Source: Opitutaceae bacterium
Lineage (GTDB): Bacteria; Verrucomicrobiota; Verrucomicrobiia; Opitutales; Opitutaceae
DNA length: 43,978 nt
Assembly (NCBI GenBank): GCA_030648295.1
Contig: JAUSID010000267.1
Span: 1 to 43,978 of the forward strand
Reading direction: 5' to 3'
Below, in pieces: positions 8,458 through 17,346 of the stretch. Position 1 is the stretch's first letter. Every line of letters starts with the position of its first letter. The notes under the pieces were generated by a model. That model made no database searches, was not told the DNA's origin, and worked only from the letters and a program-made list of their open reading frames with translations. Both the position numbers and the translations under genes were made by a program.

Positions 8458-9873
8458 TCACCGTGCCTTGCCGACGCCCTTGCCCATTTCAGACGCGCGC
8501 TTCGGATCGTATTTCGGATTCGGGGTCGGCATCTGGGCGCCGACTTTCTGCCGCCAGGCGACCAGCGCTACATGCAGCTCCTGCATCTTCCGCGACTCCT
8601 GCTTCGCGACGTTCGTCTTCTCACCCGGATCGGAACGCAGATTGTAGAGCTCGAGCGCATTGTCCTCGAAGAACTCGATCAGCTTCCAGTCGCCGCGGCG
8701 GATGGCGCTCGCCGGCGTGCTGTGGTGATAATGCGGAAGATGCCAGTAAACGCTGTCGCGCGCCAGCCGGGTGGCGGGATCCTTCAACAGTGCCGCCAGG
8801 CTGATCCCATCGAGCGGCTGCTTGTCTTTCGGCGGCGGCGTGGCTCCGCCCACGTCCAGGAACGTCGAATACAGGTCCGTCGTGGTCGCGACGGCGTCGG
8901 AAAGTTTGCCCGCCGGAATCCGGCCGGGCCACCGCGCCACCGCCGGCACGCGGATGCCGCCTTCATACAACGAACCCTTCTCCCCGCGCAGCGGCAGGTT
9001 CGAGGTCACGATCCGTCCGCTCTGCTCGTGCTCGAGTCCGCCATTGTCGGAAACAAAAACCATCAGCGTATTCTTCCCCAGCCCAAGCCGATCGAGCGCA
9101 TCGGCGATTGCGCCGACGCTGCGATCCAGTTCCTCGAGGTAACCGGCATATTCCGGCCGGCTCGGATAACCGGGCATCGCCTTTTTCCCCCGGTACTTGT
9201 TCAACAGGTCCGGCGTGGTCGACAACGGGATGTGCACGGCGGAGTGCGACACCTGGAGCAGAAACGGCTTGTCCTTGTTCTGTTCGATGAACCCCAGCGC
9301 CTTCTCCGTGAGGAATTCGGCGCTGCGGCGGATCTCCGTGCCCCCGGAGACGCGCGGCGGCACCGTGGCTCCGACGTGTTCGATCGCCGTCTGCCAGCCC
9401 TGGTCCTGCGGTCCGAACCCTTCGCCGCCGAGGTGCCATTTGCCGAAATAGCCGGTGGCATAGCCGCTGGCGCGCAGGCGTTCCGCGAACGTCTCGACTT
9501 CCAGCGGCAACTGGTGCGGCACCACCGGGTCGATCAATTTCGCGAACGGCCGCCGGTGCCCGGGAATGTGCTGGGTGATGCCATGCCGCGCCTGGTCCTG
9601 GCCGGATTGGATATTCGTGCGGGTCGGTGAGCACACCGGACCCGCATAGAACTGCGTGAACCGCACGCCTTGCTCCGCCAGCCGGTCGATGTTCGGTGTT
9701 TCGTTGAACGTGTTGCCATAGCAGGCCACGTCGGCCCAACCGAGATCGTCAGCCAGGATCAGCACGATGTTGGGCGGCCGCGACGCGCCGTCGGCGGCGA
9801 ACAGCGAGAACGTCACGAGGGGGACCAGGGCGGCCATGCGGCCGCTGCGCGCGAACAGGGAAAGGAGGTTCAT
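8458..9873 (-). CDS. Exported S1-family sulfatase, coupled to the esterase gene
   Basis: Sulfatase of 471 residues. The reading frame is open far upstream, but the ATG at 9873 is the natural start: it gives a signal peptide (MNLLSLFARSGRMAALVPLV then a hydrophobic run), and its ATG overlaps the TGA of the esterase gene by four bases. Motifs: ADDLG 41-45, CSPTR with cysteine 81, GKWHLGG, HSAVHIPL, SDNGG, GEKGSLYEGG. The last 30 residues (MPTPNPKYDP...) match the same region of the sulfatase at 11060-12646, so the two are close paralogues flanking the esterase. The tail is mildly basic (GKGVGKAR). Confidence 0.93.
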   Translation of the reverse strand: MNLLSLFARSGRMAALVPLVTFSLFAADGASRPPNIVLILADDLGWADVACYGNTFNETPNIDRLAEQGVRFTQFYAGPVCSPTRTNIQSGQDQARHGITQHIPGHRRPFAKLIDPVVPHQLPLEVETFAERLRASGYATGYFGKWHLGGEGFGPQDQGWQTAIEHVGATVPPRVSGGTEIRRSAEFLTEKALGFIEQNKDKPFLLQVSHSAVHIPLSTTPDLLNKYRGKKAMPGYPSRPEYAGYLEELDRSVGAIADALDRLGLGKNTLMVFVSDNGGLEHEQSGRIVTSNLPLRGEKGSLYEGGIRVPAVARWPGRIPAGKLSDAVATTTDLYSTFLDVGGATPPPKDKQPLDGISLAALLKDPATRLARDSVYWHLPHYHHSTPASAIRRGDWKLIEFFEDNALELYNLRSDPGEKTNVAKQESRKMQELHVALVAWRQKVGAQMPTPNPKYDPKRASEMGKGVGKAR

Positions 9874-10904
9874 TTGGTTTTTCGCGTTTTTGCCGTGCCC
9901 GTCTTTTCCGCCGCCGGCGCCTTGAGCGTGGTTATCAGGTAATCGTGGATTTGCGGATGCTTCACGTCGCTGGCACCTGGATACACCAGTTCGCAGGGGA
10001 CGCGATGCTCGCGCAGCTTCTCCTCCAGTTTCACGCCGAAGTTCGACGTGTGCGTGGGATCCTTCTGGTCCTGTCCGAGTGCCGGCGGCGCCGCGTAAAA
10101 CAGGTACACCGGCGGGTCGTCCGGCGATACCAGCGCGTACGGCGAATACTCCGCGATCCACGGGAGGATCTGGTCGCGGTTGGCCAGGAACTCGTCGAAC
10201 TGGGAGAGATTTTTCGCCTTGTCGCCGGTAAAGCCGAAGGCGTGGCCGCCGTAGCGGCTGTTCGGCGTCCAGTCCTTCATCTGCCGCGGGTCGAGCGTGG
10301 TCTGCGCGCCATTCACCGCCGCGCACCACAGCCGCGTCGACTCGCGCGCGATCGGATCGGCGCTTCCCGGCTGGGCCAGGTCATCGTGAAATGCCAGCCA
10401 GAGGCTCGAGCACGCGCCGGCGGATCCGCCCGAGGCGCCGATCCGCGCCTTGTCGATGTTCCACTCGCGCGCCCTGCTGCGGACGAATTGGAGCGCCCGC
10501 GCGGCATCGTGCAGCGGCCACTGCACCGGCGGCTTCACGCCCGCGGCCTGCGCCTGCGGCACCATCCGGTAATTAATCGACACGACCGACATTCCGGCCG
10601 CGAGATACGCCTGGACCTGGGTGACGCGATTCTTGTCGCCGCCGGTCCAGCCGCCGCCGTGGATGAAGAATACTAGTGGCGTTGGCGAACTGGAGTTTGC
10701 CCGCCAGAAATCGAGCACGTGCCGCTCGTGCGTGCCGTAAGCGACATTGGCCTGCGTCGGTGTCGGCAGGTCCGGTGCCGCCTTTGGTGCTTTTCGGACC
10801 AGGGACTTCGCGGCGGGAGCGGACTTTTCGGTGGCACCCGCGGCGAAGGTTACCGGGGTGAGAAGAGTTAACGAAAGCAGGACCAAAAGGAGCGGAGCCA
10901 ACAT
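9870..10904 (-). CDS. Exported alpha/beta-hydrolase esterase
   Basis: Esterase or deacylase of 344 residues, the only non-sulfatase in the minus-strand run. From the ATG at 10904 it has a signal peptide (MLAPLLLVLLSLTLLTPVTFAA), the oxyanion motif HGGGW at 82-86, a nucleophile elbow GGSAG with serine 161, and candidate catalytic histidines at 316 or 320 (PQIHDY). This is the pattern of carboxylesterase/acetylesterase enzymes related to the BD-FAE group. The frame stays open upstream to 11180 only because a palindromic repeat (10990-11048) happens to have no stop. The C-terminus is basic (KTGTAKTRKTK) like its neighbours. The coupling to a sulfatase suggests removal of acyl groups from the same sulfated glycan. 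Confidence 0.88.
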   Translation of the reverse strand: MLAPLLLVLLSLTLLTPVTFAAGATEKSAPAAKSLVRKAPKAAPDLPTPTQANVAYGTHERHVLDFWRANSSSPTPLVFFIHGGGWTGGDKNRVTQVQAYLAAGMSVVSINYRMVPQAQAAGVKPPVQWPLHDAARALQFVRSRAREWNIDKARIGASGGSAGACSSLWLAFHDDLAQPGSADPIARESTRLWCAAVNGAQTTLDPRQMKDWTPNSRYGGHAFGFTGDKAKNLSQFDEFLANRDQILPWIAEYSPYALVSPDDPPVYLFYAAPPALGQDQKDPTHTSNFGVKLEEKLREHRVPCELVYPGASDVKHPQIHDYLITTLKAPAAEKTGTAKTRKTK

Positions 10905-10989
10905 GGCGAGACGGGGTTGAATTGCGACTGGCGGGGAAAAGATCGCGAGCTTGGCGGACTGTCGCCGGCGGACAAGCCCGCTTTCCCCG

Positions 10990-11048
10990 GGGAGCGCGGG
11001 CGTCTCGCCCGCAATGGATTGATTTGCGGGCCGGAGGCCCGCGCTCCC
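10990..11048. repeat. GGGAGCGCGGGC palindromic repeat
   Basis: GGGAGCGCGGGC (10990-11001) pairs perfectly with GCCCGCGCTCCC (11037-11048). Translated on the minus strand it gives the SAGLRPAN...GETPALPG signature. A left half of the same family lies at 33522-33543. It fills the 155-base spacer between the sulfatase ending at 11060 and the esterase start. Confidence 0.85.
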
Positions 11049-11059
11049 AGGAAAACCCG

Positions 11060-12646
11060 CTACTTTGCTTTCTTCTTTCCCTTCGCCTGCGCCCCGCCTC
11101 CCGGCGCACGGCCGGTAGGCCTGGCCGGATCGTAACTTGCATTCCGCGTCGGCATCACGGCGCCAACTTCCTTGCGCCACACCGCCAGTTGGGCGGCGAG
11201 TTCGTTCACCTTGTCGGGCATTTTCGCCGCGAGATCGTTTTTCTCCCCGACATCCTCGCGCAGGTTGTAGAGTTCGCGCCGGCCGTCTTCATACCACTCG
11301 ATCAACTTGTAGTCGCCCAGCCTCACCGCCCCGCCGGGCGCGCCGCCCTGGTTGCCATAGTGCGGATAATGCCAGAACAGCGGACGCATCGAGGCGGCGG
11401 GTTGTCCCTTGAGCACTGACACGAGGCTCACGCCATCCAGCTTCTGCGTCGCCGGACGGGTGATACCGACGGCCTCGCGCAGCGTGGGAAAAAAGTCCGG
11501 GCTGATCACCGGCACATCGATGGTCGTGCCGGGCTTCGTGACGCCGGGCCAGCGCACAATCAGCGGCTCGCGCACGCCGCCCTCGTAGAGCCAGCCCTTG
11601 CCGCCCCGAAACGGAAGATTCGACGTCGGCGAGCCCTCGCTGGTCGAGAGACCGCCGTTGTCCGACGTGAACACCACGATGGTATTGTCACGCAGCCGCA
11701 GCTCATCGAGCTTCGCGAGCACCTTCCCGACCGCCTGATCCATCGCGTCGATCATGCCGGCATAAACGGCGTGCTCCTGGACCAGCCGGACGTCGCGCGG
11801 ACCCTCGACGCCGAATTTCGGCTGCAGACCGAGCCGCTGGCGCTTTTCCTCGTACTTTTTCCGCAGGTCGTCGCGCGCCATCAATGGCGTGTGCACGGAG
11901 TAGAACGACAGATACGCGAGGAACGGCGTGTCCTTGTTGTCTGCGATGAATTTCACCGTCTCGTTGGCGAGCCGATCCGGCAGGTGCTCGCCGGGCGGAC
12001 CATCCGGCAGCCGCGCGTTTCCGTAGGGCGAAAAATATCGGCCGCCGCCCGGCGGGGAGCCGGCCTGAATGCCGCCCTTGTTGACGTCGAATCCCTGATC
12101 CTCCGGCCACCAGCCCTGCACACCCATGTGCCACTTGCCCGCGAAGAACGTCGCGTATCCCGCCGGCTTCAGCATCTCCGCCAGCGTCACTTCGTCGTGC
12201 GCCAGCCGATCGCTGTACGCCGCCGGCCGAAGGATTGTGTTGCGGTCCCAACGCTCCGGTGCAGCTGCGCCAATGTAGTCGGTGATCGAGGTCCGCTGTG
12301 GATAACGACCGGTCATGATGCTCGCTCGCGTCGGCGAGCAGACCGGACACGCGGCATACGCCTGCGTGAACCGCGCGCCGTCCTTTGCCAGCTGGTCGAG
12401 GTTCCGTGTCTCGTAATACGTACTGCCATACGATGCGAGATCGCGCTGCCCAAGATCGTCCGCGAGGAAAAACACGATGTTGGGCCGGCGGGCCTGGGCC
12501 GCGGCGGCGCGGTTCGGCAAAACGCATGCGAGCGCGCCGAGCAGCAGAGCGGCGCACGTCAGCGTCATTGGTAGCCACAAGCGTGAGCGAGTGGACCGCG
12601 GGGCATGCGCGTCCGAACGCCTTTGAATGCCAACGGTGTTTTTCAT
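11060..12646 (-). CDS. Exported S1-family sulfatase
   Basis: Sulfatase of 528 residues. The N-terminus is long: a basic 26-residue leader, then a hydrophobic stretch (27-46). ADDLG lies at 62-66, formylglycine motif CSPTR with cysteine 103, GKWHMG, SVHTPL, SDNGG, and GGKGWLYEGG. It is paralogous to the sulfatase at 8458-9873 along the whole C-terminal third. It ends in AKGKKKAK. The ATG at 12646 overlaps the upstream stop (ATGA); a later start at residue 27 would give a tidier signal peptide but would lose the coupling. Substrate unknown. Confidence 0.92.
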   Translation of the reverse strand: MKNTVGIQRRSDAHAPRSTRSRLWLPMTLTCAALLLGALACVLPNRAAAAQARRPNIVFFLADDLGQRDLASYGSTYYETRNLDQLAKDGARFTQAYAACPVCSPTRASIMTGRYPQRTSITDYIGAAAPERWDRNTILRPAAYSDRLAHDEVTLAEMLKPAGYATFFAGKWHMGVQGWWPEDQGFDVNKGGIQAGSPPGGGRYFSPYGNARLPDGPPGEHLPDRLANETVKFIADNKDTPFLAYLSFYSVHTPLMARDDLRKKYEEKRQRLGLQPKFGVEGPRDVRLVQEHAVYAGMIDAMDQAVGKVLAKLDELRLRDNTIVVFTSDNGGLSTSEGSPTSNLPFRGGKGWLYEGGVREPLIVRWPGVTKPGTTIDVPVISPDFFPTLREAVGITRPATQKLDGVSLVSVLKGQPAASMRPLFWHYPHYGNQGGAPGGAVRLGDYKLIEWYEDGRRELYNLREDVGEKNDLAAKMPDKVNELAAQLAVWRKEVGAVMPTRNASYDPARPTGRAPGGGAQAKGKKKAK

Positions 12647-14286
12647 TTTCGTCCTTTCTTGGCTGCGCGGTCTTTTTTCTTTCGCGGCTCACCTGAGGGA
12701 TGTGACTCGACGTAAGGGGGTCGATCGAACGCGTCCTCGAGTCGCGGATCCTGCGTGTCCCGCATCACGCGCAACAGCCGGTCGCCGAGTTCGCGCCGGG
12801 CCGCCGCATAGGCGGGTTCGCCGGCGACGTTGTCCAGCTGATGTGGATCCTTCCGCAAATCGTACAGCTCCTCCGCCGCCCGGCGGCCAAACAGCACTTC
12901 GAATGCAGACTTGATGTCCGGCTGGTTGCGATGCGTCACGAGCCACGCTTTCGTGAGGCTGCCGTCGACATCGCGCAGCGTCACCTGCGTGTCGGTGTGC
13001 AGCGCGTCGAAAGCCGGCGCCGTCGACTCCGTGATGCCGATGGGATCACCGAGCGGCCAGCGGTCGGGCTTGAAATTGCGGATGTAGAGAAAGTCCTTCG
13101 TCCGAATCGCCCGCGAAGGATACGGGAGATTTCCCGCCCGCGCCGGGCCGACGTGCCGTTCGCGCCCGAAAATCGCCGCGTCGCGCGTCGCGTCGATCAC
13201 GCCGCTCTTTGCCGCATTGAGCTGCGGCATCAGGCTGCGGCCGTTCATCGCCGCCGGCGGCGTCAGCCCCGCCGCCTCCAGAAACGTCGGGGCCAGATCC
13301 ATCAACGTGGTGAAATCGTCGACCGTGCGGCCCGGCTTCACCTTGCCCGGCCAGCGAACCAGCAGCGGCGCGGCGGACCCGAGATCGTACATCTCGGTTT
13401 TTCCGCGGGGCACGCCCGGCAGTCCGTTGTCGCCCGTCACGACCAGCAACGTGCGGTCGAGCCGGCCCGCCTTCTCCAGCTCTTCGATGAACACGCCGAA
13501 CATGAGATCGAGCGCGAGAATCTCGCCCAGCGCATCGGCCATGTCCTCGCGAATCTCCGGCACGTCCGGCAGGTGCGCGGGCACCTTCCCGCGAATCGAT
13601 TCCGGATCGATTCCCCACAGCGCCTTCCCCGAGCCGCGCGCGTATGGCCGGTGCGTATTGATGGGACCGAACACGAAAAAGAACGGCCGGTCGGCCCCGC
13701 AATCGGTGAGCATCCGCCGCACGACGTTGCGCGTCAGCTGCACCACCTCGTCGTGCCGCTGCTTTCGCTCCGCGGCCGTTTTCGCCGGCGACACGTGCAG
13801 CCCATAGCGGAGGAACTGATCGACCCCGAACCTCCTCCCCGCGCCGGTGCCGGTCGTGGGCGTGAAGGGCAGCGTCTTGTACTGCTTGCTGATGTGATAA
13901 CCCGCCGCGCCGAGGATTTCCGGAAAGTTCGGCAGCCGCGTGAACGGATTGTCGTGCCCCTGCCATTCGCCGCCGGACAGGATCGCCGACGAGCCCGTCC
14001 GCCAGAAATAGCTGCCGGTGGTGACGGCGCCGCGCGACGGCGTGCACTGCGGGCAGCTGTAGAACGCGTTGTTGAACCGCACGCCTTCGCGAGCCACGCG
14101 ATCGATGTTCGGCGTCCTGATCACATCGCTCAGCGACGGGGCCTTCGGATCGGCGTAACACGACGCGATCCTCGCCCAATCATCGGCGTAGAAGAAAAAG
14201 ATGTCCGGCCGCATCGGCGCGGCGGCCGCGCCGATGCGAAGTGGGACAACACTCATCAATGCAAAAACGAGGACAACTAACCGCAT
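12643..14286 (-). CDS. Exported divergent S1 sulfatase lacking the GK-x-H histidine
   Basis: Sulfatase of 547 residues from the ATG at 14286, which gives a normal signal peptide (MRLVVLVFALMSVVPLRIGA); the open frame to 14427 runs through a palindromic repeat. Motifs: YADDWA 34-39, CTPSR with cysteine 81, NTHRPY, GDNG and a GKTEMYDLGSAAP segment. Where relatives have G-K-W-H this one reads S133-K-Q-Y136, so the lysine is kept but the histidine is replaced. The C-terminal tail is strongly basic (KKKDRAAKKGRK). Its stop overlaps the ATG of the next sulfatase. It is probably a sulfatase of a less common subfamily; a shifted role for another histidine (H131 is close) is possible. Confidence 0.88.
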   Translation of the reverse strand: MRLVVLVFALMSVVPLRIGAAAAPMRPDIFFFYADDWARIASCYADPKAPSLSDVIRTPNIDRVAREGVRFNNAFYSCPQCTPSRGAVTTGSYFWRTGSSAILSGGEWQGHDNPFTRLPNFPEILGAAGYHISKQYKTLPFTPTTGTGAGRRFGVDQFLRYGLHVSPAKTAAERKQRHDEVVQLTRNVVRRMLTDCGADRPFFFVFGPINTHRPYARGSGKALWGIDPESIRGKVPAHLPDVPEIREDMADALGEILALDLMFGVFIEELEKAGRLDRTLLVVTGDNGLPGVPRGKTEMYDLGSAAPLLVRWPGKVKPGRTVDDFTTLMDLAPTFLEAAGLTPPAAMNGRSLMPQLNAAKSGVIDATRDAAIFGRERHVGPARAGNLPYPSRAIRTKDFLYIRNFKPDRWPLGDPIGITESTAPAFDALHTDTQVTLRDVDGSLTKAWLVTHRNQPDIKSAFEVLFGRRAAEELYDLRKDPHQLDNVAGEPAYAAARRELGDRLLRVMRDTQDPRLEDAFDRPPYVESHPSGEPRKKKDRAAKKGRK

Positions 14287-14297
14287 TTTGATCGAGT

Positions 14298-14382
14298 GTA
14301 GCGGCGAGCGCCGAGCGAGCCGTGATCGCCGTTGGAGAAGCTCAGACATCCAATCCATCGACTCGCTGGCGCTCGTCGCTAC
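14298..14382. repeat. Imperfect palindromic repeat, 21-22-bp arms
   Basis: The left arm 14298-14319 (GTAGCGGCGAGCGCCGAGCG...) pairs with 14362-14382 (CTCGCTGGCGCTCGTCGCTAC) apart from one bulge and one mismatch. It occupies the 124-base spacer between two sulfatases and keeps the downstream frame open, which misleadingly lengthens that open reading frame. Confidence 0.8.
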
Positions 14383-14410
14383 GGGGTGGGATTGGCGATC
14401 GTGGTCCCAT

Positions 14411-15910
14411 TCACCGGATCTTCGCATCCGGCAGCTCCTTCTTGATGCCCTCGTCCAGCGGCATCTTCTCGGTCGCCGCGTTGAGCCCGGTCGCCTCCAT
14501 CAGTTTTTGGAGCTCGCGCTGCAGGTCACGGACCACGCCGGCATATTTCGGATTCTCGATCAGGTTGTGCCGCTCCTCCGGATCGAACTCGACGTTGTAG
14601 AGCTCGGCGAGATGCCGGTCCGGTTTCGCGTCGCCATGCGGATAATGGATGTACTTCCAGGAATCGGTACGGACGCCCCGCACATTCGGCGTGTACGGAA
14701 ACTGCTTCTCGTAGTTGTAGTGGTAGAACCACGACGAGCGCCACGAGGAGTCGCCGCGCTGCACCAGCTTCACCCACGAGCGGCCGTGCACGCCTTTGAG
14801 CGAACCGGCCCCACATAGTTCGAGCAGGCTTGGCGCCATGTCGATCGTCAGCACCTGTCGGTCGACGACCTTCGGGTGCGCCGGCACCGTCAGGCCGGGG
14901 TAGCGCACGAGCATGGGAATCCGGATGCTCGCCTCGTGCATCGTGCGCTTGTCGACCATGCCGTGCTCGCCGTTGAGCAGCCCGTTGTCGCCCATGAAAA
15001 CGATGATCGTGTTGTCCAGCTCGCCGCGCTGGCGCAGCAGCTCGTACAGCCGGCCGACGCTGTCGTCGACCGAGAGCAGCGTGCTCCAGTAGGCGCGCGT
15101 CATCGCCTCGAAGTCCTTCACCGCCTCCGGCCGGTCGTCGGGAAATTTCTTCCGCCACTCGAACAGCGGCCCGTAGATCCCGTGCCAGGTGTACAGCCGG
15201 TCCTTGATCCACGCCGGCTTGTCATCGAGCATGAACGCGGTTTCCGGATACGGCACCCGGATGCCCGCGAAAGCCTTTTCGTACTTCGGCTCCGGAAAGT
15301 AAAAGCTGTGCGACGCCTTGTGCCCGAGGAACAGGCACCACGGCTGGTCGCGGCGCTGGCGGGTGATGAACTCCTCCGCCATATTGGTGATCGCGTGCGT
15401 GTAGTAGCCCTTCACCACCTCGCGCTTCTTGCCGTTGAAGTTGAACTCGGTGTCGAAGTACTTCCCCTGCCCCTTGTGGGTGACGAACCAGTTGAACCCC
15501 GGCCGCGGTTCGTCGTTGTTCTCGCCCATGTGCCATTTCCCGATGTAACCGGTGTCGTAGCCGACGCCCTGGAGCACCATGGAAAAGCTGCGGAAATTCG
15601 CGGGATACTCGGTGAAGTTGTCCACCACGCCGTGCGTGTGCGCGTACACGCCGCTGAGAATGCTCGCGCGACTCGGCGAACACAGCGACGTGGTGCAGAA
15701 GGCGTTCTTGAAATAAACGCCCTCGCGGCCAATCCGATCCATGTTTGGGGTCTTGAGGTGCTTGTTGCCCGCCAGCCCGAGCGCGTCCGATCGCTGATCG
15801 TCGGTGAGGATGAACAGCACGTTGGGCCGCTTTGCCGGCGCGCCGCGCAATGTGAAAAACGCGCCAACCGCGAGGGCGGCCGCGACCAGATGAACAATTC
15901 GAAGCTTCAT
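14411..15910 (-). CDS. Exported S1-family sulfatase, N-acetylglucosamine-6-sulfatase-like
   Basis: Sulfatase of 499 residues with signal peptide (1-24), TDDQR at 36-40, formylglycine motif CSPSR with cysteine 77, GKWHMG, GHKASH, and [28 protein letters not shown] second metal region. The TDDQ start, the H-G-x-x-D-N-F loop after the active site and the Y-E-K-x-F segment recall N-acetylglucosamine-6-sulfatase-like enzymes (human GNS group), which is a resemblance and not a proof of substrate. It ends DAKIR with only a weakly basic tail. The ATG at 15910 overlaps the stop of the upstream sulfatase. Confidence 0.92.
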   Translation of the reverse strand: MKLRIVHLVAAALAVGAFFTLRGAPAKRPNVLFILTDDQRSDALGLAGNKHLKTPNMDRIGREGVYFKNAFCTTSLCSPSRASILSGVYAHTHGVVDNFTEYPANFRSFSMVLQGVGYDTGYIGKWHMGENNDEPRPGFNWFVTHKGQGKYFDTEFNFNGKKREVVKGYYTHAITNMAEEFITRQRRDQPWCLFLGHKASHSFYFPEPKYEKAFAGIRVPYPETAFMLDDKPAWIKDRLYTWHGIYGPLFEWRKKFPDDRPEAVKDFEAMTRAYWSTLLSVDDSVGRLYELLRQRGELDNTIIVFMGDNGLLNGEHGMVDKRTMHEASIRIPMLVRYPGLTVPAHPKVVDRQVLTIDMAPSLLELCGAGSLKGVHGRSWVKLVQRGDSSWRSSWFYHYNYEKQFPYTPNVRGVRTDSWKYIHYPHGDAKPDRHLAELYNVEFDPEERHNLIENPKYAGVVRDLQRELQKLMEATGLNAATEKMPLDEGIKKELPDAKIR

Positions 15911-17292
15911 GGGTTTTTCTTCCCGGCTTTTTTCTTCCCGCCGCCTTCGGCGTTTTTCTTCTTTGCCAGATTTTCGCCGACGGCCGCGACGTGCGCCGGA
16001 CGCGCATTCGTGTACCGGTCGAGCGCCGTCTGAAGCGTTTGGGCCGCCGCGGCCGCGCGGCCGGACAGCGCCTTCACCGCCAGCGGTTTTTCCTCGAACG
16101 GATCCGCGGTCAAATCGAAGAACCGGCCGTCCCGATAAAGCTTATACGAGGCACTCATCGCGTATTCCCACTGCGGCTTGGCACCGCCATCGCGGGCGTA
16201 CCAGCTGTAGAGCCACTCGCGTGGCTGTCCCTTCTGCCCGCGCAGCTGCGGCCGGAAGCTGCGGCCATCGATTTTCAGGTCCGCCGGCACGTTTGCCCCG
16301 CCCAGCTCGCACAACGTCGGCAGATAATCGACGGGCCCGATCAGGTCCCGGTTCACCTGCCCGGACGCGATCTTCCCGGGCCAGTTCGCAATCATCGGCA
16401 CGTGCGTGCCGCGCGCCGTGCGCGTGCCCTTGCCGCCTGGATACGACTTGCCCTTGAACTGGGACGTCACGCCCACGCCGGTGCCGTTGTCGCCGAGGAA
16501 AAGAATCAGCGTGTTCTCGCGCAGCCCGAGTTCGTCCAGCTTGGCGACGAGCCGGCCGACCATCTTGTCCATATAGGCCGTCATGTCGGCGAAATGCTTC
16601 ACGTCCCGGTTCACCTGCTCGCCCTTCGCCTTCGGATCCCAGTCCGGGCTATCTGGCGTCGGCTGGAACGGGTCATGGGTGAGAATCATCGGGTAATAGA
16701 GAAAGAACGGGTGGTCCTTGTGCCGCGCGACGAAATCGAGCGCGAAGTTGTTCACCAGCGTCGGCCCATATTCGCCGTTTTGAAAATCGAGCTCCTTGGC
16801 GTTGTGCTCCAGTCCCGGATTGGCGAACCGCGGCGGCCGGCGGGTGTGCTGCCACAGATACGATTCATCGAAGCCGAAATGTTGCGGCAAATTCGTGCCG
16901 TGCCCCAGCTGCCACTTGCCACAGATTCCCGTGGCATAGCCCGCCTTTTTCAGCAGCGTGGCGAAGGTTGTGGCCTGCGGATCGAGCGTGCCAAAGTTCA
17001 GGTAATTCCGCGCATTCGAAATGCTCGTCATCAACTCGACCCGCGTCGGCGTGCAGAGCGGCTGCACGAAGCAGTTCTCGAACCGCATGCCGGTGGCGGC
17101 GAGCCGGTCGAGATTCGGCGTCCGATACGACTGTCCGCCATTCGCGGTCACGCATTCGAACCCGAAATCATCGGCCATGATGAGGACGAGATTCGGTTTT
17201 CGCTCCGCGGCCGAAAGAACACTGGCGAACGCCACGAACAGCGCGACAAATGCGTGTCGCGGCGGGATGGAAATCATTTGGTAGGTTTTCAT
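15907..17292 (-). CDS. Exported S1-family sulfatase with GKWQ in place of GKWH
   Basis: Sulfatase of 461 residues: signal peptide about 1-29, ADDFG 40-44, formylglycine motif CTPTR with cysteine 80, then G125-K-W-Q128, where the usual histidine is glutamine (CAG at 16909-16911). THDPFQPTP and GDNGTG...[10 protein letters not shown] follow as expected. The last 25 residues are very Lys/Gly-rich ([18 protein letters not shown]), the longest such tail but one in the run. Couplet with the next gene by ATGA overlap; 54 bases from the upstream sulfatase. Whether the His-to-Gln change is a subfamily trait needs an alignment. Confidence 0.9.
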   Translation of the reverse strand: MKTYQMISIPPRHAFVALFVAFASVLSAAERKPNLVLIMADDFGFECVTANGGQSYRTPNLDRLAATGMRFENCFVQPLCTPTRVELMTSISNARNYLNFGTLDPQATTFATLLKKAGYATGICGKWQLGHGTNLPQHFGFDESYLWQHTRRPPRFANPGLEHNAKELDFQNGEYGPTLVNNFALDFVARHKDHPFFLYYPMILTHDPFQPTPDSPDWDPKAKGEQVNRDVKHFADMTAYMDKMVGRLVAKLDELGLRENTLILFLGDNGTGVGVTSQFKGKSYPGGKGTRTARGTHVPMIANWPGKIASGQVNRDLIGPVDYLPTLCELGGANVPADLKIDGRSFRPQLRGQKGQPREWLYSWYARDGGAKPQWEYAMSASYKLYRDGRFFDLTADPFEEKPLAVKALSGRAAAAAQTLQTALDRYTNARPAHVAAVGENLAKKKNAEGGGKKKAGKKNP

Positions 17293-17346
17293 TTTGGATA
17301 ATTGGCCGCCGCACGGCGCGACGTGGGTGTAGCTGCAGGGCGCCGC

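Noticed and set aside
7705-9630. Long plus-strand open frame of 641 codons opposite two sulfatases
   Set aside because: Antisense shadow in GC-rich DNA: it covers the ends of two well-supported genes, is Arg-rich with no domain likeness. The same applies to long antisense frames at 657-1646, 3287-4861, 12841-14280, 17302-18927 and others.
8458-10329. Esterase-sulfatase fusion suggested by the long open frame
   Set aside because: The frame upstream of 9873 overlaps the esterase gene in another frame. The ATG at 9873 with signal peptide and ATGA overlap is the natural start.
10905-11180. Longer N-terminus of the esterase
   Set aside because: Covers the GGGAGCGCGGGC repeat and the end of the upstream sulfatase; the signal peptide begins at 10904.
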